Source: Pachyseris speciosa (Eukaryota; Cnidaria; Anthozoa; Scleractinia; Pachyseridae). From it: a stretch of DNA of 64,000 bases. The position numbers were made by a program, and so were the translations under genes. Positions within the stretch are counted from its first letter, which is position 1; each line of letters begins with the position of its first letter. A model generated the notes under the pieces. The model worked only from the letters and a program-made list of their open reading frames with translations. It had not been told where the DNA came from and ran no database searches. Shown here piece after piece: positions 9,636 to 19,219 of this stretch. The stretch lies in NCBI GenBank assembly GCA_016490735.1, contig JAEMWC010001475.1:80001-144000 (forward strand), in the 5' to 3' direction.

Positions 9636-10961
9636 ATGGCTTCGAGTTCGTACAGGATTCGTAGACTAACAACAAACCGACAGAAAACTTTCGCCGAAAA
9701 CGATAACTTTTTCAGCGTAAACCGTAGTCCGGTAACGCCGAGGAAACGCGACGCTTCACAGTTTGAGGATTACAGACAAAGAGTGCTGATTGAAAGAATG
9801 AGGGATGCTTTTCGCACGATATCGTTTCGCTCGGAACCGACAATTGGAGAGGAACATCTCGTGCGAGAAAGCGATTCTCGAAGATCGAGGGAATGTAAAG
9901 GTCAAACTCCGAACACGAACGGTTACCCTACGATGAACAAGAAAGGTGAAGAACTGGTTCAAAATCTTGTCCCAGAGTGCTACGAGCATATTCAGAATTT
10001 CCATCACTATCGAAGCGATATGGCAAGGCTGAACTCTGGCTTCAAGGTCGTTTACCTCTCAGGAAATGAAATGAAAGGAAACAGCGAGAAGGAGCTTCGA
10101 CGAGTGTACAGACAAAAGTCAAGAAGTCCAACCTCGAGCGCTTTTTTGAAAGGACATTTTCAAATACTACCAGGCAGTAAAAGTAGATCAACAAGAAAGG
10201 CAAATATGGTTTCTAAGAAGGCTGTTGCAGCATCAGAAATATGCAGGCACAAGGGCACTGGGAACGCTGTCGGAAATAGCCAAGTAAACGTTAATTACTC
10301 CAGGGGAAGGGTATCTGGAAACGATCCACAGAGAACTGTTGCAAATCTCACTGAAACAAGTCTTAATATTCAGGATAAACAGCGATTAAGAAGTCAGTTG
10401 GATCAGAGTGAATTAAATGTAAACAATGCTAGCGAAATGCCTCATTTTAAACTGGAGAAAGCACCCGCAAACCCTGTAGAAAGCCAGCCGAGTTCTCACA
10501 GCCTCGCAAGTGATATATCCGGTCGAAAACCTCCCATGACCACCCCAGACGGCATGTCCAGGAGATCGTCTGTTCGAACGCTTGTTTTTGAAGGAGAAGA
10601 TCTTGATAGTCGTAAAGCAGATTGCATATCATCACTACAAAATACTCCACCTAGAGATTCAAATCACACTCATTACTTAGTACCCTTCTATTCGAGGTTT
10701 CCACATCTGAAAGTGCGACCCAACTCCAGCTCTTGTCCTGCTCGTAAAAGAAGGAATGGAGAAGTGACAATCCCGTCATGGCAGCAATACAGGATTCTGT
10801 GCGATGCTTTCCGACCTGACATCTCACCTGAGCGTGTACTGTACCAGAAAAACTACCTCAATGGATATAAGAGGCCAAAGTTTGCAACCACGACAGAACT
10901 GGAATATTACATCAATGTTGTGTGCGGAGCTGATAGTAATTCTGCACTTCATTTGTCATGA
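9636..10961 (+). CDS. Intronless orphan gene, 441-residue basic protein
   Basis: The ATG at 9636 (GACATGGCT, good Kozak context) is the first ATG of the frame; 34 further codons upstream lack ATG. The product is rich in Ser, Arg, Lys and Asn, with a basic N-terminus (SSSYRIRRLTTNRQKTF, SPVTPRKR), a long low-complexity middle that looks disordered, and a more ordered C-terminus (WQQYRILCDAFRPDISPERV, YQKNYLNGYKRPKFATT, LEYYINVV). No transmembrane segment or signal peptide. I do not recognise the family. Basic charge and SP/TP motifs would suit a nuclear or cytoskeletal role, but that is inference. The final NSALHLS and stop fall inside the segment repeated at 30.7 kb, so the C-terminus may have been fixed by that junction. 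A 1.3-kb uninterrupted frame in AT-rich DNA is unlikely by chance. Confidence 0.7.
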   Translation: MASSSYRIRRLTTNRQKTFAENDNFFSVNRSPVTPRKRDASQFEDYRQRVLIERMRDAFRTISFRSEPTIGEEHLVRESDSRRSRECKGQTPNTNGYPTMNKKGEELVQNLVPECYEHIQNFHHYRSDMARLNSGFKVVYLSGNEMKGNSEKELRRVYRQKSRSPTSSAFLKGHFQILPGSKSRSTRKANMVSKKAVAASEICRHKGTGNAVGNSQVNVNYSRGRVSGNDPQRTVANLTETSLNIQDKQRLRSQLDQSELNVNNASEMPHFKLEKAPANPVESQPSSHSLASDISGRKPPMTTPDGMSRRSSVRTLVFEGEDLDSRKADCISSLQNTPPRDSNHTHYLVPFYSRFPHLKVRPNSSSCPARKRRNGEVTIPSWQQYRILCDAFRPDISPERVLYQKNYLNGYKRPKFATTTELEYYINVVCGADSNSALHLS

Positions 10962-11204
10962 CTTCCCCAGACTTTATTTTGACAGGTTTTCACCTCCGTC
11001 GGTTATTTTGCTATGTTGTGCTCAAAACTGCTCAAAATAGCTGTTTTACTACTTACACCTAAACGATGAAAGTACTTTTAGGGCAAAGCTTTTAAACCAA
11101 ACTTTTAAATCAAGCTTAAGGACTATTTTTTTAAATATTGCTTTCAAAATTAATTTTAATATAAATTTTATTTTTTAATTTATTTTTTTTTACTATCGTG
11201 TGAA

Positions 11205-11251
11205 TATTGTGTAAAGCGCATAGAGCTGCTGTATATGCGCTACATAAAATG

Positions 11252-11283
<32 letters not shown>
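11205..11283 (+). repeat. Retroposon 3' tail with (TTA)n
   Basis: GTGTAAAGCGCATAGAGCTG, TATGCGCTACATAAAATG and then about ten TTA units. The same tail type (GCGC...TATAAAT...TTATTATT) closes the SINE at 55.4 kb and sequences at 59.9 and 63.5 kb (inverted), so SINEs and a LINE here appear to share a 3' end. Confidence 0.6.
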
Positions 11284-11491
11284 AGAGAGGAAAGAAAGAG
11301 AAAAAGGATCACATTCAATTGTGAGTTGTTTTTTTTTCGACACGTGAAAAACCTAAGAAAATTGGAAACCAGGAAAAGTAATCGATAAAAAACCTGTGGC
11401 CATATTTAAAGATTTTCTCCCGTACACGTTATTTCACTATTCAAAATGACTCTACATATCTATGATCTTGCCTCTTACTCCAAAAAAAGAA

Positions 11492-11656
11492 ATGCTTTCA
11501 GCTTATGTCGTGGTTTTCTTGACCCTTAATCTGCTAAAATTCTGCAAAAGCGCGCAAAGTTATGCTCCAAGTACATGTTTGTTGAACATGACGTCACTGT
11601 GCAGCCAAAGCACTGAAAAGGACGTTTTATATACCTCGGCTGAGAATTACCCATAG
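11492..11656 (+). CDS. Hypothetical 54-residue secreted peptide (copy A)
   Basis: The frame starts at an ATG preserved in both duplicated copies. The first ~20 residues (MLSAYVVVFLTLNLLKFC) form a hydrophobic, signal-peptide-like stretch, followed by a polar region with two cysteines (PSTCLLNMTSLCSQ). Copy A has one extra A in the upstream A-run, which alters the upstream frame but not this one. It may be a first exon rather than a whole gene. No family recognised. Confidence 0.25.
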   Translation: MLSAYVVVFLTLNLLKFCKSAQSYAPSTCLLNMTSLCSQSTEKDVLYTSAENYP

Positions 11657-11895
11657 TTTATCAGCCCTTATCCTATTCATTTACTCCTAAATAAGTCGTC
11701 TCAGTAAATGATAGACGTTAACACCCCTTTTAGCATATAACCTTTCTTTTAATTTCTGAACTTGTTTATATAGATTAACCTTTAGTTCCGAACTTAAACG
11801 GGGCGCTATATTCTTTAAATACTTCTTTCAAATTTTGTTTTGAGTATTTAGTCATGGGATTTGATTTCAACTGCTCGTTTGTGTCATTGTTTTAA

Positions 11896-12276
11896 AGGGA
11901 ACCTCCACTCTTACAACAAACTCACGCTAAATTGTTGGAAATAATCGCTAGCTTCCTACTTTTGTTTTGAAACGTGGATATAACATTTAAATGTACAAAG
12001 AAAATCCATATCATCTTCGCCTATTTTCGCTGTCAAATTTCCCGGGCCATTTTGTATTTGATGACGTGTAATGGTTGCAGCTATCATCAGGAAGCAAATG
12101 AAGCAGAAAATCCACGTCAGCAAATCCAACATGGCCGCGTTCGGGAATTTAAAAGCGAAAATAGGCAATGATGACAACCATGTTTTTGTACACTTGAATG
12201 TTATATCCACGTTTTGAAATCTATCAATTATTGTCTACAATTTAGTGTCAATTTGTTGTAAGAGTGGAGGTTACCT
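11896..12276. mobile_element. MITE with TTAA target duplication (D1 copy A)
   Basis: Termini AGGGAACCTCCACTCTTACA and its complement (one mismatch) at the right, flanked on both sides by TTAA. TTAA duplications are typical of piggyBac or Kolobok mobilisation. Sub-terminal sequences (GTGGATATAACATTTAAATG; complement at right) continue the inverted repeat, so the 381-bp element is almost a complete foldback. Right-half relatives with a slightly different terminus occur near 24.56-24.71 and 56.40-56.55 kb. Confidence 0.75.
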
Positions 12277-12775
12277 TTAATGAACATTACTGGGTAGTTT
12301 TTCGACGTGGTGCTCTTTCCTTATAAACGTTTTCTTACACAAACCGTATATAGTAAAGAAATATACATGTGTCATGAACTGAATAATACAGCTTTCGTTA
12401 TGAAGCATTTTGACGCTTAACGTGGCCCGCGGGTATTTATGGGGTCGTGTGGTCCCTTTTTAAATTGCGTTTTTGAAAAGGAAAACGTGGACCAATTTCG
12501 TAGAAATTTCAGCCTCCGAAAGAAGATTCCTTAAATAATATAATAATTTAGATTCTATGGCGATCGGAATTGAATTCTTTCTGTAGTAAAAGGTTTACTG
12601 AGACATTCTTTTTCAAGAAAATGCAATTATTTCTTATTTCACACGATGAATTTTTTTACAAACACATCGAAGAGACTAAAAAGCATCGAAGGTTTACCCA
12701 CAGCGAGTTACATGAGAATCCAAACCGTAGATTTGCGAAATCATCGACTTGTTAATTTTGCCCTCAAAACTGTTC

Positions 12776-12880
12776 TACGGGTCCGCAAATGATCCCAGAA
12801 ACGCAAATGATCTCCAAAATGGACCGCAAATATTCCCGGACCGAAATGATCCCGAACAAAAAATAAGGAATGGCATGGAT
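12776..12880 (-). repeat. ATCATTTGCGG minisatellite
   Basis: Four to five imperfect units of GGATCATTTGCGGTCC read on the minus strand. Related arrays lie at about 23.03-23.14 (+), 32.32-32.43 (-) and 35.02-35.08 kb (+). It marks the edge of the inverted duplication S and of D1, so it may be a recombination-prone junction. Confidence 0.7.
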
Positions 12881-12891
12881 TGATATAAAAA

Positions 12892-12892
<1 letters not shown>

Positions 12893-12939
<47 letters not shown>
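12893..12939 (+). repeat. (CA)n microsatellite
   Basis: About 23 CA/AC dinucleotide units, uninterrupted. The inverted partner near 34.97 kb retains only a short GTGTGTGTGT, so the array expanded or contracted after duplication. Confidence 0.95.
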
Positions 12940-12942
<3 letters not shown>

Positions 12943-13209
12943 AGTTTTCTCATTTTTTCCGTTTTTAGTGGGAAATCTGTGACATTGCGTGACGTTCTGT
13001 CTGCTTGTTGATTTCTGGACACGGGTTGCATAGTATGTAAAGACGCATGTTGTGATCGTGGATTGCGAGGTTTCGCTTCATGTCTTCTGTTTATTTTGTT
13101 GAACATCCTAGCATGTTCGAGAACATGCTTAATCGGATTTCATTTCTGTCGGGTATATGATCAAAGCTTTGGTGCACGTGCCGGATTTCGGTGAAAATCG
13201 AGCATCTAA

Positions 13210-14697
13210 TGCACCAGTCAAAGTAAACCCCGACCCCCCCCCCCCGGGATATAGGTGGGGATTAGTTTTAGTAGCGTGCCAAAAGTGAAAAATGCCCCAA
13301 CATGTGGAGAAATATTTTGCAGGAAATAGAAGAAAATGCCCCACCCCTTGGGGCAACTGAAGATGTTCCTGATTAATTTGTGATTGAAAAATTCATGAGG
13401 CAGCAGAATTAAATTTTAACAATGTCAGTTTATTTTAAGGTTACATCTGGCTCAACATTCACAAAGGTTGTCTTTTAACAGATGGCAATATCTACTGATC
13501 ACATTCTTTGCAAAACCAAGACCCAGCAGGCACAGTTTCTTCAGAAAGGCCAATGCAGTCAGCATGTACTATCCTGAACTGGTCTATTTTAAAACGAAAA
13601 AGGCATTAGCTCTTTTCACAAGAATAAATGCACACTCTCATTAATACTTGCTATTGAAATTATTATAAATTGAAAGACTTTTTTAAAACAAATACCCTTT
13701 CACAAACCTTTTTGTCTTTTTTCTGTTCTTCGTCTGTAATTGCAGGACTTGCAGATGATGTTGACAGCTAAAATGGAAAGAGTGCAACAAATTGGCAGTC
13801 AAAATTACGCTTCAGTGACTGGCAAAAGTTCTGTTTTCTGGCAAAGAAAATAAACAAATCCACCTTTTTTGCATGTCTCAGTATCAGTAACATGTCTCCA
13901 ACTGCGACAATGGCAATGTCTTTCAGAATTTCCTTTGTCATGTCATTGTGCATATTTTCTTGCATTCTAGATAAATAAAATAATACAATAAAACAAAGCG
14001 GCTTATTTTTGCGCCATAAATACCGCAGATGTAAATCAAGAATAGTTATTTTGTTCTTCTCGTTTAGGAATAAACAGACAGGATTACTTTGAATCTCAGA
14101 TGCAGCATTTCTTAACTGGAAGCTGGGCAGATTATATTTTTCGATACAATCGTATTAATATTTAACATGCATAAATAAACATACCGATTTTTATCAAAAA
14201 GTTGAGCGTATTCTTCCACAAACTCCTGTTTTATACCTGCATTACGTAGGAAGGCTTTCCACCTAGAAGGAATCATGCAAACAATTATTAAACGAGCGAA
14301 TTTACTTCTTTTTACGAAGTAGCAAAACAAAACTTCATCGGCATCTCAACATTTAAGTGTTTGCCCTCTTTAATTCATGCCCTAAATTAATCGATGTACT
14401 GATTTGAATAAGAATAAAACGGATTCCACGAATACCTGTCAAGGCTTGTATCCGCCATCTTGAGTGATCCCATGTGCTGAAATGTACCCAGAAGTCCTTG
14501 CAGGAACGATCGCCGCCATCTTGGATTAGATCGAATCCCCTACTAATGCCCCACATTCCTCAGGACAAGAGGGACAAAACGCGCGAATCCCCCACGTAGT
14601 GGGGACTCAAAGAGCTGCCAATAACATGATAAAGCCCCACTAAAGCCCCACATATCCCGGGGTGGGGGGGGGGTCGGGGTTTACTTTGACTGGTGCA
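13210..14697. mobile_element. TIR element carrying a SAM-domain gene
   Basis: Both ends begin TGCACCAGTCAAAGTAAA and continue as near-matching inverted repeats of about 50 bp through a C-run/G-run and ATATnnGTGGGG. TAA flanks both ends; arm B of duplication S holds the empty site (one TAA), which proves insertion and fixes the boundaries. The 3-bp TAA duplication suggests PIF/Harbinger mobilisation. No transposase is encoded; instead the interior is almost filled by a spliced gene on the minus strand. Confidence 0.85.
13492..14458 (-). CDS. Five-exon SAM-domain protein with partial PHD finger, inside a TIR element
   Basis: Exons on the minus strand: 14458-14436, 14262-14185, 13966-13864, 13767-13708, 13578-13492. 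All introns are GT-AG and all phases agree, giving 116 codons without a stop from an ATG in good context (AAGATGGCGG). Residues about 8-68 form a SAM-like domain (WKAFLRNAGI, YAQLFDKNR, LKDIAIVAVGDMLLIL), closest in my memory to C19orf47-type SAM domains. Residues 69-88 are a polar linker. The last exon encodes only the second half of a PHD finger (VHADCIGL, SWFCKEC) before the stop; the first Cys pairs are missing. An AATAAA lies about 60 bp downstream. SAM domains mediate protein-protein association; a half PHD finger cannot bind zinc normally. It appears to be a captured host gene or an accessory gene of the transposon family. Confidence 0.7.
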
Positions 14698-14936
14698 TAA
14701 ATCAATTGTACAACAAAGATATACGGAGAGTTAAAATAGACACATGCCCGTAAAAAGAACTGAAAATTCCGCAGTTGATCTCATTACGGCGTTTGAAATA
14801 AAAGTCTTTTAAGCACTGAGCACTCTCATTTTTAAAAAATTGTAACAAGAATACTAGAAATGTTTCTTCCTCACATTCATGGGTGGTGAAGTAATTGAGA
14901 TCGGAGCAGGGGTAAAAGAATAAAACACAAACAGCG

Positions 14937-15260
14937 GAGATAAACATGGTAAACCAACGCATTTTATAAAGACTTGACGTTTCGTATGCTAGGCAACATA
15001 TGTTTTAACTATAGCTGATGTCTGGTCATTTTTAGCGAGGGCCTTGAAATGTTCAGTTTTCCTGTCATGTTAAGACAGTTTTTCTTAATCTCGGTTCCAG
15101 ACCCCTGTATTTAAAGTATATAAACAGTTTTCAAAAATTCTAACGGTCACTTTTGAAAATGTATGTTGCCTAGCATACGAAACGTCAAGTCTATATAAAA
15201 TGCGTTGGTTTACCATGTTTATCTCCGCTGTTTGTGTTTTATTTTTAATCAAGCTACGAT
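14937..15260. repeat. Facing Penelope-like pseudo-LTR/hammerhead-like units
   Basis: Two inverted copies of a unit with TATGTTGCCTAGCATACGAA, AACGTCAAGTCT and ACCATGTTTATCTCCGCTGT face each other with ~150 bp between. Each has hammerhead-like stem I (CACTT/AAGT) and stem II (TGTATG/CATAC), but the plus-strand core reads TTGAAAA instead of CTGANGA, so it is probably inactive. Confidence 0.5.
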
Positions 15261-15315
15261 CGCCTAACAACAGGGGTCAAAGATCATATGAAACTTGTCA
15301 CCGCCCTGTGAGCAT

Positions 15316-15740
15316 TAGCTCCCGGGGGGGGGATACTCTCTTATGTGAGCTACATAAGTATGTGCGACCCTAAAGGGTATGTTTTTTAAGCCGTTTTGGT
15401 TTGAAATAGGGTATCGATTTTAGCCATTTTGGTCTGAAATCGGGTATGGTTTGTGCACTCTATTCCTGAATTGAGTATGTTTTTTAGAAGACGCTACTTC
15501 TTCATCATTAGGTGATAAGACCGTCAACAAAAGAGTCACAAAAGCCCTTCTCAAATTATGTTTACGCCAACCGTGTACGTAAAATAGGTCTGAAATAGGG
15601 TATCCAATTTTTGTTTAGGTCTGAAATAGGGTAGGGAAAATCGCAGATTTTGGTCTGAAATAGGTTAAGGGTTTCAGGAAGCGGGCCGCACACCCCCACC
15701 CAATTTTTCTGGGAGTACCCCTCCCCCCCCGGGCATTAGA
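15316..15740 (+). repeat. GGTCTGAAATAGGGTA repeat element (arm A)
   Basis: Six or so interspersed units of GGTCTGAAATAGGGTA between inverted ends CTCCCGGGGGGGGATACTC and GAGTACCCCTCCCCCCCCGG. The reverse-complement copy lies at about 33,615-34,060. The inverted ends suggest a non-autonomous DNA element built around a short tandem motif. Confidence 0.6.
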
Positions 15741-16039
15741 AAATTGCCTTGTTGTAGCTTCATGGGTGTCATTTGTGGACGTTCTTGGAGTTACCAAACA
15801 TAGGAACAAACATGAAGATTTCTAAAGACGGAAGGAAAAACGAGATAGGTTTGGATCCTGGTGTGATAACATCGATTGACTGCTTCATATCAGTCACATC
15901 AGTTGCACCAATTCACAGTTTTTATACTAGACGTTGAAGTCGTCTCGAGATGATTTTAACGTCTCAGACGACTTTAGAGCGCTTACCAGTCACACGCGCC
16001 CTCCAACTATTTAAACTAAGTTTTGGTGGACGTTGTAAC

Positions 16040-16440
16040 GATATTGCGTGACAACAGTTGAACTTTCTAGATGTACGAACATTGCATTGTCTGATAACTG
16101 CTTTCTGATAAGAACATCCTAGAACCTTCCGTTTTACCTTGATCATTTATAGGTCTGACGATCTTCAGATATTTATAGAATATTTGTCATTTAGAAACTT
16201 CTAGATAATGACGTAATGTAGGGTTCCGATTGTATATAAGAGAGCAGAGTTCAAGAGAAGTGAGTGAGTGTTGCTAATCAGTAGATGCTGTAACAGGAAC
16301 CAGTTGAAGGCCTGGAATAAACAAGTACGTTGTTCTACTTTGCTTATACTGTTGATCGGCTGTCTTGTTGACGGATCGACGAGTATCCCGTGTCTGTAAG
16401 GTACCGAAGATTACTGTCAAAACGTTACTTGGTGTCAAAA
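16040..16440 (+). promoter_or_regulatory. Possible solo LTR or promoter remnant
   Basis: A TATATAAGAGAGCAGAG box is followed about 80 bp later by AATAAACAAG, the spacing seen in LTRs (TATA, R region, polyadenylation signal). I could not find TG...CA ends with a target duplication or a second copy in the window, so this remains weak. Confidence 0.25.
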
Positions 16441-16875
16441 CGTTACTGACGTCAATCAAATGTTTCCATGACAATATAGTCCTCGTTTCGCGTCAGTTTC
16501 ACGGCCATGTTCAATCGTCGTTGTGATCATGCAGGTATAAATCGCTCAGTTATTACTGACAAAGTCGTTTCCAGTTTAATTCGTTGAGAAGGAGGATTAT
16601 TATGTCGAGACAACAGGTCAGCCTTGAATCACCTAGCATGCAGAAACACTTTTTGGGATCAGAACGTTTGTGAAGAAGGCGATTCGATTGTACGTAAACA
16701 CGTGAGCCGTAAGCAATCCGCCAAAGAGAGGATCAAAGAAACGAAAAATATCAGGTAGCTGAAAACGTTGGCCTCAGAAAATGAGTCGAGTTGTGTGGAA
16801 ATTGACTTATTATGTACTTTTTACGGATGTACATTATTTTAGCCGTAGAAATTCTTGTCATTCGTTATGCTATAA

Positions 16876-17237
16876 GATAATCCAGAGCTCTATCTTGACG
16901 AGTTGCAAGCGTGGTTGGAGTACGAGAGAGGTGAGGCGTATGCAATGCAAACCCTCAGCAGAACTATACGACAGATGGAATTGACTTTAAAAAAGGTACT
17001 GAAAGCCGCAGGAGATTAGCAGTCAAATTTTTGTAGTTCATCCTGTAATAAAGGTTATTTATTTAGTTCTCAATTTGTTGTGGTTGCCGTACACTGTTCG
17101 TAAAGTTGTAGCCTCAAATCATTGCCCGTGAGCGAGACGAACGAAAAGGCACATGGCTCAGAAGATTTACTTCTCAGTTTCAACCAGAACAGTTTCTGTT
17201 TATCGACGAGTCAAATAAAGATGAAAGAGAAACTTAG
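16876..17237 (+). pseudogene. Tc1/mariner-like (DDE_3) transposase remnants
   Basis: Two coding islands. The first (to 17,019) has a helix-turn-helix-like LYLDELQAWLEYERGEAYA followed by TLSRTIRQMELTLKKVLKAA and a stop. The second (from 17,121) has ARERDERKG, then QFLFIDESNKDER, matching the A.ERDE..R and LVFIDES.KDER blocks before and around the first catalytic Asp of IS630/Tc1-type DDE_3 transposases. A stop follows at 17,235 and the rest of the catalytic domain is missing. About 100 bp of non-coding sequence separates the islands. Confidence 0.6.
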
Positions 17238-17728
17238 GTACTCTGCGAGTAGTTCGTTTTTTTATAAGTAATGGTTCGCGTAAAAACTATAGAAATACCG
17301 GCAACGCAGCGGGAACTCATCCGGTGGATGTTTCCAATTAACTAATTAAAATACGGCTTCGTGATTGGCTGAAAAACTAAAATATCGAAAAAATGGCAGT
17401 AAAATATTCAAAAACCCCGTTTTTCTGTTCCATATTTGGAATATAGCTATTGTTCTACATGTCTTGTTCGTTTCAAGACAAACGTACGTGGGGAACCATA
17501 GTAACGAGCCGTTCCGTAAGATTCCGCCATCTTGGATTGTTGTCATTAGACGACAGAAGTTGTCAATATATGACTTGTTTTTTGGGTGATTTCGCTTCTT
17601 TTTCAAGAATCTATATATCCTTGATGTATTATGTCTTTCGGGGCTGTTTGTTGCTGTTCTTTCGATTCCGAGTGGGGATTCGGCGATCCACACGGGTCAA
17701 CGATAAAATTGAAGAAAATCCATACCAG

Positions 17729-19218
17729 CTTTCTGCGGCATAAACAAAGACAAGCATAACGATATCGTAAGAGGAAAATCTGTGTTGCTTGCGCTAGCAG
17801 ACTTGAAAATGAAGGACCAAGTGAGAAAAGACTTCAAGTGGAGGTAAGCCGATCTAGATTATGTTTGGAGTACTAGAATTTTGTCCAGAGACATCGCAAA
17901 GATATCTTCTGTTGCCTCATGATTACAGCTTCAGGAGTTATCTCCCGGGAGTTATCTTGTGATCTGCCCGCTATTCAACTTTCTGTTTTGTTCAAAACGT
18001 TCGGATTTTTAGAGCGCTTGTAAAGATAAGGCTCTCTGAATTTATTTTTTTCAGTTAAAACTTTGAAATCTATGACATTTCCGCCATTCCTTTAGGGATT
18101 ACATGCAGTTTTCTTGCACATGTAAGCTTAAAATTACATTTTACACGGTAGCGTATAGAAAGAGATTATTACGACTTGAAGGCCACACATTTAGTTTACG
18201 TTTCCCCAGATAATAAGGAATTTTTTATGGTTGTGAAAGGATTTTGTTGGATATCTGCACTGCATTTGTCATGATAACTGAAAATGTCAATTTTTGAATC
18301 TTATCATTATCTACTGCACATGGCCACAGTTTTTCAGTTCTTTAGTTCTTTATTTTTCCAATAAATATCATTTACAAGTTGGACATGCCCACAAGGCAGG
18401 GCTAGCTGGAATTGGTATCAATGAAAATTATTTTACTTTTCTGAAGGATGATTGACCTTTTATTCGGTTGTTTTGCTTGTTCGACAGGAAAGCAATACTG
18501 AGGAGCTTGGAAGATGCATGTACAGACACTGGCCCCTTTACAAGCCCAGAGATCCCCACCAAGACCTTTGAGCCATGTTTCAATTCTGTTGCTTTCCAGA
18601 TACCTGAGCTTCCCATGATGCCCTATGCTTCTTTACAAGATTGTAGGCAGCACTTCTATAGACAGCAGATAACTGATATGTTCAGTGATGCTGTCTCTAA
18701 GAATGCTGGTCCCTCAAAGGAAGAAATGATGTCATTTTTACGTGATGTTTTCCATTCAGCCACGTGGAAGTCAAAGTTTGGTGATCTGAATGATTTATGG
18801 CATTCGCACAGATGACAAGATCCTAGACGCTTTGGTGAGAGATTACAATCTTACCAAAGGTAAAGAGTCGTCCAAACAAATGAGGCAAAAGAAAAACACT
18901 CTGAAAGAAAACATAAAAATTGGAGACTCGCGGAAGAGCAGCAGCATCCCAACTGGCCAATCAGGTTTCATGAAGAGCAGAGTATAAGCAGCACAAGCTG
19001 TGACCAGAGTACAGTCCTTCCCAGACGAACGGAGAAGATTGCTGTCTATTGTTGCTAATGATTTTTCCTATGCATATTTGCAAAAGAAGTTTGGATGTTC
19101 ATCTAACACGATTACAGCAGCAAAAGTTCATGCAACTATATTTGGCCATGGAGGCGTTCCACCAGGCAATTTAAAGTTTACACGTGGAAATTCTAGGTGT
19201 AAATATTCAGCGCTTTAG
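17729..19218 (+). pseudogene. Transposon-associated multi-exon gene, decayed
   Basis: An upstream exon ending at 17,847 (KMKDQVRKDFKWR, donor GGAG/GTAAGC) splices in frame to an exon beginning at 18,489 (acceptor TTCGACAG). The join reads through the codon for Arg into KAILRSLEDACTDTG. The second exon continues to about 18,790, where the frame shifts; the next frame runs to 19,218 with a TAA at 18,985-18,987. The last part (LLSIVANDFSYAYLQKKFGC, AKVHATIFGHGGVPP, KFTR) resembles a protein family that I have seen in many copies in coral genomes with a K/R-V-H-x-x-x-F-G-x-G-G signature, presumably a transposon product. No catalytic motif recognised. One frameshift and one stop argue for a pseudogene. 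Confidence 0.55.
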
Positions 19219-19219
19219 C

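Larger units (their letters stand above)
10938..12880. repeat. Segmental duplication D1, copy A
   Basis: Nearly identical (a few per cent differences by eye) and in direct orientation to 30,715-32,450. Shared contents are a (TTA)n retroposon tail, a 54-codon signal-peptide-like frame, a TTAA-flanked MITE and an ATCATTTGCGG minisatellite. Copy A has about 213 bp (roughly 12,353-12,566) that copy B lacks. The left boundary cuts into the last codons of the orphan gene. Confidence 0.85.
12776..15973 (+). repeat. Inverted duplication S, arm A
   Basis: Reverse-complement similarity to about 33,377-35,078 across its length, ending near CGTCTCAGACGACT on this side. Arm A is longer mainly because the 1,488-bp element at 13,210-14,697 is inserted in it and absent from arm B. 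The arm holds hammerhead-like stem-loops and the GGTCTGAAATAGGGTA repeat element. Confidence 0.8.

Noticed and set aside
11956..12210. 84-codon frame in D1 (both strands encode MDITFKCTK)
   Set aside because: It lies within the inverted repeats of the TTAA-MITE; identical starts on both strands are a palindrome artefact.
16040..16440. Definite solo LTR
   Set aside because: TATA and AATAAA spacing fits, but no TG...CA ends, target duplication or second copy could be found; kept only as a weak regulatory feature.
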